A stretch of 5,322 nucleotides of DNA, taken from assembly GCA_026389055.1 (NCBI GenBank), contig JAPLIO010000020.1, positions 1 to 5,322 on the forward strand, written 5' to 3'. Shown here piece after piece: positions 1 to 5,184 of this stretch. Each line of letters opens with the position of its first letter. Positions within the stretch are counted from its first letter, which is position 1. This DNA comes from Candidatus Melainabacteria bacterium (lineage in GTDB: Bacteria > Cyanobacteriota > Vampirovibrionia > Vampirovibrionales > JAJTHC01). Both the position numbers and the translations under genes were made by a program. Below the pieces are notes generated by a model. That model saw only the letters and a program-made list of their open reading frames with translations, did not search any database and was not told where the DNA came from.

Positions 1-100
1 CCCCTTCGGTGGACGGAACGCATCGGCAGCTGCAGAGCAAATGCGATGGTCGTTCCTACTGGTGGGTTTGCATGCTTACGCTATTTAAATTGTCAATTGG
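1..100 (-). mobile_element. 5' end of an IS630-like insertion sequence, running out of the window to the left
   Basis: Positions 78-100, read on the minus strand, begin CCAATTGACA and end AAATAGCGT. They match the IS end at 5185-5207 at 21 of 23 bases, and both copies are bordered on the outside by TA. TA is the target dinucleotide duplicated by the IS630/Tc1-mariner group. The inner sequence (about 37-88) also aligns with the left part of the mini-element at 421-470, with shared blocks AAATAGCGTAAG, CAAACC, ACCAG and TAGGAAC. I infer that this is the transposase-start side of the IS, with the transposase on the minus strand outside the window. No transposase start can be identified in these 100 bases. 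The first 60 bases look richer in GC than the rest of the spacer. The IS family assignment rests on the right-hand copy. Confidence 0.5.
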
Positions 101-104
101 TATG

Positions 105-140
105 AGTACAGTTGTACTATAAACCCTGTACCTTAGTACG
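105..140. promoter_or_regulatory. Two tandem GTAC palindromes, possible operator pair (LexA-box-like)
   Basis: Seen directly: AGTACAGTTGTACT (105-118) is a perfect 6-bp-arm palindrome with a 2-base centre. TGTACCTTAGTACG (127-140) has the same GTAC-N4-GTAC layout. The two centres are 22 bp apart, about two helical turns, and a TATAAA (118-123) lies between them. Established knowledge: the cyanobacterial LexA box is RGTACNNNDGTWCB. The first site fits it fully and the second misses only the first base. The arms can also pair across sites (GTACAG 106-111 with CTGTAC 126-131; GTACTA 114-119 with TAGTAC 134-139). No gene starts shortly downstream, so the target is unknown. The sites lie just outside the IS end and may once have served a gene now lost. 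Confidence 0.35.
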
Positions 141-182
141 GAGTCAATGCTTATTACAAATTAGTTACAATAGAGGGGGTAT

Positions 183-208
183 CACTTATTTAAACTATGA
201 ATGGGTAT
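183..208 (+). repeat. Diverged copy of the IS terminal repeat
   Basis: The stretch from CAC to GGGTAT aligns with the IS right end as read on the minus strand at 5183-5209 (CACGCTATTTAA...GGTAT). By eye about 21 of 27 columns agree, with one gap, and the orientation is the same as the copy at 78-102. No matching partner end is visible to the left, so it may be a solo relic. The AT-rich context makes chance similarity possible. Confidence 0.3.
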
Positions 209-215
209 AACCTTG

Positions 216-424
216 ATTGTTGTCCCAATAATCATGTCAGTACAGAATAAAAGGTTAGGGACAAATAAACATGAATATGAGCCAAAAAATCTATTTTTGC
301 AACGGATGTTAAAGGCTTAACTGCTTTATTGGCAATGCTTTCAACCTATTTTAATTTTTTTTGTAAGCCCTGCTTTGAAAACTGTCCTTTTATTCTGTAC
401 TAACATGATTTTCGGGACAAAAAT
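216..424. mobile_element. MITE-like element with 39-bp terminal inverted repeats
   Basis: The left arm 216-254 and right arm 386-424 are inverted repeats matching at about 35 of 39 positions. The best-conserved part is the inner block AGTACAGAATAAAAGG. The outer tips read ATTGTTGTCCC and ATTTTTGTCCC. The roughly 130-bp interior (255-385) is AT-rich and has no ORF with a credible start: one frame is open from 281 to 403 but lacks a start and a ribosome site. Long matched arms around a short non-coding core are typical of miniature inverted-repeat transposable elements mobilised in trans. No clear target duplication is visible. These arms differ in sequence from the IS630-like ends in this window, so a different transposase would be needed. 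A long transcribed hairpin is an alternative reading. Confidence 0.5.
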
Positions 425-505
425 AGCGTAAGAGTTCAAACCAACCAGCTAAAGCTAGGAACAACAATCGATGAAAGAACACGCTATTCAATCTGCAAAT
501 GGTAT
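421..505 (+). mobile_element. Deletion derivative (mini-element) of the flanking IS
   Basis: The left half (421-470) resembles the IS 5' end found at the left edge of the window, read on the minus strand: AAATAGCGTAAG, then CAAACC, ACCAG and TAGGAACAACAATCG, with one extra block of about 8 bases. The right half (478-505) resembles the IS 3' end found at the right edge: AACACGCTATT, then AATCTG and TGGTATC, with one missing base. The segment therefore joins both ends of the same IS with the transposase deleted. The outermost bases of its left tip are missing or replaced where it abuts the inverted-repeat element ending near 420-424. Both halves have diverged from the flanking copies, so this is an older insertion. 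It lies just upstream of the phosphorylase promoter region. Confidence 0.5.
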
Positions 506-508
506 CGC

Positions 509-537
509 TTGGTTTCAGGGTGGGTTTTTGGTACACT
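509..537 (+). promoter_or_regulatory. Candidate promoter for the phosphorylase-queE operon
   Basis: TTGGTT (509-514) and TACACT (532-537) are 17 bases apart, resembling a sigma-70-type -35/-10 pair with about 3/6 and 4/6 matches. TGTAAT (544-549) is an alternative -10 without a good -35. A small hairpin, CCCTC-AACAA-GAGGG (553-567), lies in the leader, followed by AAAGGA (584-589) as the ribosome site. The match is weak and is favoured mainly by position. Confidence 0.25.
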
Positions 538-599
538 TTGGGATGTAATCCGCCCTCAACAAGAGGGGTTTCTCTCACTCTCAAAAGGATTTTATCCCC

Positions 600-1988
600 A
601 TGGCTACTACCGAAACGCTCTCTTCCCACTCCGCCAAACGACCACCCAGCCTAGACTTTAACCCCATCACCTTTATTGAACAAAAAAAGCAAGGTGTTGC
701 CCACACCGCAGTAGCTATTCATGATTTTGTGCAGGGCGTTATGGCTGGCACCGTGGCAGATTATCAACTTTCGGCTTGGCTTATGGCGGTTTGCCTAAAA
801 GGGCTAACCGAAGACGAAACCTTCTATCTAACTGAAGCTTTTGTGCAAAGCGGAGAAATCCTCAATTTAGAAGGGATTGAAGGTACCTTTGTAGATAAGC
901 ATAGCACGGGGGGCGTGGGCGATAAAACTACGCTAGTGGTTGTTCCTCTGTTGGCTTCAATGGGCTTGAAAATAGCCAAACTTTCAGGTAGAGGGCTAGG
1001 CTTTACAGGCGGTACCATTGATAAATTAGAAGCTATACCAGGGTTTAAAGTGGCTCAATCTACCCAAGCCATGAGAGAGCAACTGCAACAAGTAGGGGCA
1101 GTACTTTCAAGCCAAACAGGCGATTTAGCCCCTGCAGATGCCCCCTTCTACGCCTTAAGAGACGTAACGGCAACGATGGATAATTTATCGTTGATTGCGG
1201 CTTCTGTGGTTTCTAAAAAAATTGCCTCGGGGGCGGATGTTATTATTATTGATATTAAAGTGGGGCGTGGGGCATTTATGAAAACGCTGACGGAAGCCAA
1301 AGCCTTGGCTAGCTTGTGCAGAACCATTGGGGCAAAGTTTGGTAAACGCTTAGAAACCATCATCTCATCGATGGATCAACCATTGGGAACGGCTATTGGG
1401 CATAGCGTTGAAATTTTGGAAGTGGTTGAAACGCTCAAAGGTAAAGGCAGTACGGATTTAGAGCATTTATCTTTGGCATTATCTTGCGTAGCGTGCGTTT
1501 CTGCAGGCTTATTCCCCACCGCTGAAACGGCGTGGGTGGCGTTAAAAGAAAAACTCAACAATGGCGAAGCCTTTCTTCAATTTGAAGCCATTGTACGGGC
1601 TCAAGGGGGGGATGTTGAAGCCCTAGACCCCGAAACCAATGCCCTACCACAACCCGCTAGAATGGCAACGATTATGGCACCCACTTCAGGCTATATTCAC
1701 CAAATTGATTCGTTGAAAGTTGCCAAAGCCGTAAAACTACTTGGCGGCGGTAGGGCTCAAAAAACGGATGTATTGGACTTAAGCGTTGGGGTGCAACTGC
1801 AACACAAAGTAGGAGATTTTGTGGAAGAAGGCGAAGTACTAGCCAAGGTGTTTACGGGTAAACACCACTTTAACGAGGCAATTGAAACCCTTAAAAGTGC
1901 GTTTCAATATGCCACGTTCCCGTTGGATGAGCAACCGCCCTTGATACTGGAATCTTCGCTTCCCTTATTTCTCCATCTTAACAATTAG
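600..1988 (+). CDS. Pyrimidine-nucleoside (thymidine) phosphorylase
   Basis: This enzyme splits thymidine, uridine or deoxyuridine with phosphate into the free base and (deoxy)ribose-1-phosphate in cytosolic pyrimidine salvage. The product is 462 aa, against about 430-440 for the family. Visible motifs are KHSTGGVGD at 100-108 (phosphate-binding His/Ser region), the family signature SGRGLGFTGGTIDKLE at 129-144, and YALRDVTAT at 184-192. Arg187, Ser202 and Lys206 align with E. coli Arg171, Ser186 and Lys190 of the base site. DIKVGRGAFMKT follows at 218-229, and the C-terminal PYNP domain spans about 355-435 (LGGGRAQKTDVLDLSVG). From memory the sequence resembles Bacillus Pdp more than E. coli DeoA (MDQPLGTAIG, ETLKGKG), so broad pyrimidine specificity is more likely, but thymidine preference cannot be excluded. 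About 20 extra residues precede the usual start and about 20 follow the usual end. ATG 600 is supported by AAAGGA ten bases upstream. queE starts 14 bases downstream. Confidence 0.95.
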   Translation: MATTETLSSHSAKRPPSLDFNPITFIEQKKQGVAHTAVAIHDFVQGVMAGTVADYQLSAWLMAVCLKGLTEDETFYLTEAFVQSGEILNLEGIEGTFVDKHSTGGVGDKTTLVVVPLLASMGLKIAKLSGRGLGFTGGTIDKLEAIPGFKVAQSTQAMREQLQQVGAVLSSQTGDLAPADAPFYALRDVTATMDNLSLIAASVVSKKIASGADVIIIDIKVGRGAFMKTLTEAKALASLCRTIGAKFGKRLETIISSMDQPLGTAIGHSVEILEVVETLKGKGSTDLEHLSLALSCVACVSAGLFPTAETAWVALKEKLNNGEAFLQFEAIVRAQGGDVEALDPETNALPQPARMATIMAPTSGYIHQIDSLKVAKAVKLLGGGRAQKTDVLDLSVGVQLQHKVGDFVEEGEVLAKVFTGKHHFNEAIETLKSAFQYATFPLDEQPPLILESSLPLFLHLNN

Positions 1989-2002
1989 GCTCGTAATACC
2001 CC

Positions 2003-2878
2003 GTGAAACAACCCGCTTATATCTCTCCGTCTTCCCCCAACCAAGCATTAGCCGATAAGTATCCGCCGCATGGCTTGGTAAAATCTACCGTGGCTTTCCC
2101 TAAAACGCTTAGCCCGCAGGAGGCCCCCGTGCAAGAAGTGTTTTCTTCCATTCAAGGCGAAGGGCTTTATGCAGGTTGCAGGCAAGTATTTGTACGATTT
2201 GCCCATTGCCATTTGCACTGTGCTTATTGTGATACGCCCATGACCACGCCTTCTGGGCAGTGTGCTGTTGAATGGCAAGCAGGTAGCCATCAGTGGGCAT
2301 CGGTAGAAAATCCGTTAAAGCAAGAAGCACTCGTTGATATTATTGGTCAATTACTAACCACGCAAGGTAAGCATCATAGTGTTAGTTTTACAGGGGGCGA
2401 ACCCTTACTTTACGCTCAATTTTTAACGGGTGTATTGCCTCAAATTCAAGCTTTAGGGGTAAAAACCTACTTGGAAACCAGTGGGACGCAACCCCAGCTA
2501 TTAGAAGCGTTGTTGCCTTTTTTAGATGTGGTTGCCATGGATGTTAAACTACCTTCTGCTACGAAGCAAGCCCCTCGGTGGGATGAGCATCGGGCATTTT
2601 ATGCCTTATTGCAAGTAAACCCTATCTTTACAGGGGAAGTGTTTATTAAATGCGTGTTTAACCACGCTACAACGCTGGATGAATTAAGCCAGTTAAAAAC
2701 GATTGTAACGAACCCTGATACGGTTATTTATTTACAGCCTGAAACGCCATTGGTTAAAGAGGCAAGCACCTTAACCATTCAGGCTCATCACTTATTACAG
2801 TTACAAGCTGGGGTTGCTGGTTGGTTTAATGATGTGCGAGTACTGCCCCAAACCCATAAATTTCTGCAAGTTTCGTAA
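2003..2878 (+). CDS. queE: 7-carboxy-7-deazaguanine synthase (radical SAM)
   Basis: QueE is a radical SAM enzyme that converts 6-carboxytetrahydropterin to 7-carboxy-7-deazaguanine, the ring contraction step toward preQ0, queuosine and other 7-deazapurines. Residues below count from GTG 2003. VQEVFSSIQGEG (43-54) is the family N-terminus. CHLHCAYCDT (69-78) carries the C-x3-C-x2-C Fe-S motif (C69, C73, C76) followed by Asp-Thr. FTGGEP (129-134) is the SAM-binding GGEP motif, with ETSGT at 158-162 and MDVKLPS at 179-185. LPQTHK (281-286) is the usual C-terminal family motif. The 291 aa exceed the usual 210-250, largely through a 42-residue Pro-rich N-terminal stretch with no family counterpart that I recognise. 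GTG 2003 has only a poor ribosome site, whereas GTG 2129 (residue 43) has a perfect one and is a serious alternative start. The gene lies 14 bases after the phosphorylase, probably in one transcript. No other queuosine genes are in the window. Confidence 0.93.
   Translation: MKQPAYISPSSPNQALADKYPPHGLVKSTVAFPKTLSPQEAPVQEVFSSIQGEGLYAGCRQVFVRFAHCHLHCAYCDTPMTTPSGQCAVEWQAGSHQWASVENPLKQEALVDIIGQLLTTQGKHHSVSFTGGEPLLYAQFLTGVLPQIQALGVKTYLETSGTQPQLLEALLPFLDVVAMDVKLPSATKQAPRWDEHRAFYALLQVNPIFTGEVFIKCVFNHATTLDELSQLKTIVTNPDTVIYLQPETPLVKEASTLTIQAHHLLQLQAGVAGWFNDVRVLPQTHKFLQVS
2118..2131 (+). promoter_or_regulatory. Strong internal Shine-Dalgarno and alternative GTG start of queE
   Basis: AGGAGG (2118-2123) is followed after five bases by an in-frame GTG (2129-2131). 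Translation from there would begin at QEVFSSIQGEG, exactly where the QueE family normally begins. The two codons forming the site are CAG GAG, whereas CAA and GAA appear preferred in both genes, which hints that the site is selected. It would give a 249-residue protein of normal family length. Confidence 0.5.
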
Positions 2879-2957
2879 AGCGGATTCAAGTAAGAAGTGT
2901 TCCATAAGGGGGGAGCGGTTACGCAACAGCATGTAGCACTGCACTACTTATAACTTA

Positions 2958-4016
2958 CTATGATGGTCTGTAGGGATTAGCATGTACCCCATAGGTTTGT
3001 AACACTTCATTCCTACCACAATAATAAGCAGTGGTTAAATTGGGAAATACTTCAATAAGCCCCTTCCAATACCGAGGGGCAGTATCCGTAGTAGCATAAA
3101 TTTGCTGATATTTTAAATCAATCACTTCTCTTAGCATATTTAAGGTTCTATTTTCTAAATCATAGGCACTTACCCTATCTAGCTGCCACGAATGCGAATA
3201 ATTACTACGATAGTTATTAATAGATTGCTTCACGACTGGATCTGAAAAAATAGAGGCGTCTGCTATAGCCATTACTTCTTTTGCAAAATTTTGTAATGCC
3301 TGTTTTTGATCTTGCTCATTCTTTAATAAGGTTTTTTCTACTGGTTTAGCTAACAGCTCATAAATTTGTAGTTGTGCAGCGGTCAGTTTACCTAATTGTC
3401 TTAAATTGGTATCACCAGTATTCTTTACCAATTCTCCAAAATACTGAATGAGTTGGGGTAATTGCTTTGCTAGCCATGCTTTTTCTGCCACTGAAGCCCC
3501 ATCTGTATTTGAGTTTGCTATACGAATGCACATATCCACGGCTTTTGCTGCATTGATTCGTTCAATAAATGAAGGTAAATGGCTGGTAGCTCCAATACTT
3601 CCGTTTTGCGTAGGAACAATATGTCTCTTATATTTAAAGGGGTTCTTCAAACCCAAAGCGTGCATAGTGAATTGGTTGTATTCAATGCCTATGTTTTTGA
3701 GATTGGTTTCATCCAACCCTAATTTTTGCAATCTTTCGTAAGCAGTATTTAACACCTCTTGCAAGCTCTCTTCCGTCCAAGGAGATTCTGCTAAAATAAG
3801 GGGATACAATTTGCAAAGTTCTTGATTGTACAAAGCATCGGTTCTTTCTTTCTTGTTACTCATGTTCTCTATGACGGTTTGATAATGCTGTTGTAAAAAC
3901 GGTAGAACCTCTTTTACATAGGTTTTTTCAACAGGGGTGGCTAATGCACTGCCAGAAAAGCCTTTTACTTTTTGCATAATTTCATCCACTTGTTTTTGCT
4001 GAAACCTATGTTCCAA
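2958..4016 (-). CDS. Hypothetical protein; C-terminal fragment of the broken coiled-coil gene
   Basis: This 352-residue product starts at TTG 4016. The sequence is rich in Gln, Lys, Asn and Leu and looks mostly alpha-helical, with no signal peptide, membrane segment or catalytic motif that I can name. Two short similar phrases, TPVEKTYVKEVLPF (near residue 28) and KPVEKTLLKNEQDQ, may mark an internal repeat. The C-terminus is Tyr-rich (YYCGRNE, YGVHANPYRPS). The start is unconvincing because no Shine-Dalgarno precedes it. The same frame is open for 77 further codons upstream to 4247 with coding-like content but no ATG or GTG. It is therefore best read as the downstream part of the gene whose first part is at 4219-5091. 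It converges on queE across a 79-base gap (2879-2957) in which I see no clear hairpin-plus-T-run terminator. Confidence 0.6.
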   Translation of the reverse strand: MEHRFQQKQVDEIMQKVKGFSGSALATPVEKTYVKEVLPFLQQHYQTVIENMSNKKERTDALYNQELCKLYPLILAESPWTEESLQEVLNTAYERLQKLGLDETNLKNIGIEYNQFTMHALGLKNPFKYKRHIVPTQNGSIGATSHLPSFIERINAAKAVDMCIRIANSNTDGASVAEKAWLAKQLPQLIQYFGELVKNTGDTNLRQLGKLTAAQLQIYELLAKPVEKTLLKNEQDQKQALQNFAKEVMAIADASIFSDPVVKQSINNYRSNYSHSWQLDRVSAYDLENRTLNMLREVIDLKYQQIYATTDTAPRYWKGLIEVFPNLTTAYYCGRNEVLQTYGVHANPYRPS

Positions 4017-4218
4017 TGAAGGTAACTCATCATGGGTAATAGAGCATGTAAAATTAGACCCTTCTGGATTATAGGTATTAGTAAGCGGATACTCTCGAAT
4101 AGTCTGTAAAGTAATATTTTCATCAAATGAAGTGGGTGATATGTTTTGTAAACTTTCTTGAAGCTTTGCTACTATTAGTTCAACTTGTTTAGGGTCTGTT
4201 AATATTTTAGTTTCAACA

Positions 4219-5091
4219 TTATATTGTAATGCTAATTCTAAACCACGCTACGGCTTGGAACTTCGCTAAATCTTCTGAAGAAAGGAACGAATAAACCTCG
4301 CTATTATCAAGCTGAAGACATTGAGTCAGTTGAGCCCTTAAGTGTCTGAGATTTTCCTTCCTTTGCACTCCTCTTTTAAGATCTTCTGGGTCAAAGTAGC
4401 TTTGTTCTTGTGGGTTTAAAAATTTGGGGATTATTTTAGCAGGCTTTTTGGTCATTTTTGTAGGCTTATTCGCAAAATCTAATTTGGTTAGCAATTGCTT
4501 TTGAACATCGATTAGTTCTTCAGGGGTTTGTGGCAATGGATCAAGTTTCCCCCCAGTTTTAGCGATAGTCTCAATGGCTAAATCTAAATCTGCAAGGTTA
4601 CGGAAAGCCTTTGGTAAGGGTCTGAAAACCATCGCTTTTGTTAATGATGAGTTTATGCTTGGAGGAGGAACAGTGATATTTTCTCCCTGATTAGGGTCTG
4701 TCAGCGTAAGCGGATTTGATGAAGATGAATGCGGTAATTGTATAGGGCTAGGCTTTTTCCCCAGTTCTGCTTCCAGCTGTGCGATGGTTACTTCATGAGC
4801 TTTTACCGCTTGAAGGGCTTGTGTTAGTTCATTCTGCAAAGTTGTATTATCAGGTTTTTGGGCTAGCTCTGTTTGTAACCTTACAATAGTGGCTTGTAAA
4901 GTTTGTATTTCTTCAGTAACTTGTTCTTTCGTGGCTTCTTGACCTAACTTTAAAGTGGTGGTAATGGTTTCAGGTATTTTTTCAACCACCGTTTTTTCCG
5001 CTTTTTTACCCAATTCAAACCAGTTATAGTGCCTTGCGGTTAAAACAGCCCCTACCCCTAACCCCAAAGAAGCCAAGGCAATCAACCCCAC
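4219..5091 (-). CDS. Hypothetical membrane-anchored coiled-coil protein; N-terminal fragment
   Basis: This ORF has 290 codons from GTG 5091. Residues 1-18, together with FVW just upstream, form one hydrophobic helix (GLIALASLGLGVGAVL). Basic residues follow, then a likely coiled coil at about 53-113 with heptad-like Leu/Val/Ile spacing (EEIQTLQATIVRLQTELAQK, QLEAELGKK). A Ser/Pro/Asn-rich linker spans about 114-150, and a Lys-rich soluble part follows. Topology is uncertain because both sides of the helix are basic. The last eight residues (WFRISITI) are out-of-frame sequence after a frameshift near 4248. The true product would continue as RGLELALQYN into the ORF ending at 2958. GTG 5091 lies inside the membrane helix and lacks a ribosome site, so it is only the first available start after the IS insertion at 5183. 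Function unknown; a structural or envelope role would be a guess. Confidence 0.55.
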   Translation of the reverse strand: MGLIALASLGLGVGAVLTARHYNWFELGKKAEKTVVEKIPETITTTLKLGQEATKEQVTEEIQTLQATIVRLQTELAQKPDNTTLQNELTQALQAVKAHEVTIAQLEAELGKKPSPIQLPHSSSSNPLTLTDPNQGENITVPPPSINSSLTKAMVFRPLPKAFRNLADLDLAIETIAKTGGKLDPLPQTPEELIDVQKQLLTKLDFANKPTKMTKKPAKIIPKFLNPQEQSYFDPEDLKRGVQRKENLRHLRAQLTQCLQLDNSEVYSFLSSEDLAKFQAVAWFRISITI

Positions 5092-5184
5092 CCAAACGAA
5101 AGAGGCATTTTTTTCTTCATGTTTTTTAGGGGCAGGCTGAAGCGGGTTAGCCAGTTTAGGGGTTGCTTTTTTTGAAGATTGATA

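Larger units (their letters stand above)
2958..5182 (-). pseudogene. Membrane-anchored coiled-coil gene of unknown function, broken by a frameshift and an IS insertion
   Basis: I do not recognise this family. Two adjacent minus-strand ORFs join into one reading of about 741 surviving residues. The upstream frame is coding-like down to about 4249 (ending LSSEDLAKFQAVA). The downstream frame is open from 4247 (RGLELALQYNVETK onward) through the later ORF to the stop at 2958-2960. The join requires a net one-base surplus or two-base loss near 4248. At the other end the frame stays open past GTG 5091 up to the IS border at 5183, adding about 30 Lys/Pro-rich residues with no start codon, so the original start was displaced by the IS. 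Predicted order: basic tail, one membrane helix (about 5030-5100), coiled coil (about 4750-4930), Ser/Pro linker, then a long mostly helical region. A sequencing error could explain the frameshift, but the 5' truncation is independent of it. Confidence 0.6.

Noticed and set aside
1..88. Host protein C-terminus ending ...LLVGLHAYAI at the left edge
   Set aside because: The frame is open and ends like the right-hand transposase tail (HAI stop), but the remaining residues do not match that transposase. The DNA aligns better with the left half of the mini-element, so I read it as the IS 5' end.
197..250. Seventeen-codon ORF beginning ATG AAT GGG, possibly under the tandem palindromes
   Set aside because: The nearest purine-rich stretch (172-179) is 17 bases away, too far for a ribosome site, and the ORF ends inside the left arm of the inverted repeat.
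281..403. Open frame inside the inverted-repeat element (GLTALLAMLSTYF...)
   Set aside because: It has no upstream start codon or ribosome site, and an internal ATG would leave only about 24 residues. The composition is simply AT-rich, with no transposase motif.
390..629. Minus-strand ORF of 79 codons overlapping the phosphorylase start
   Set aside because: It runs through the mini-element and the inverted-repeat arm, has no recognisable domain, and overlaps the well-supported start of the phosphorylase gene. Its C-terminus resembles a short + strand peptide (197-250) only because both read through the two arms of the same inverted repeat.
2879..2957. Bidirectional terminator between queE and the convergent gene
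   Set aside because: Only a weak four-base stem (GTAG...CTAC near 2932-2946) is present, with no T-run on either strand.
3448..3741. + strand ORF of 97 codons
   Set aside because: It lies wholly opposite the coding-like minus-strand frame, has no recognisable motif, and is best explained as a shadow.
4240..4255. Programmed +1 frameshift as the explanation for the split gene
   Set aside because: There is no slippery codon followed by an in-frame stop, no internal Shine-Dalgarno and no obvious downstream structure. A mutation or sequencing error is simpler.
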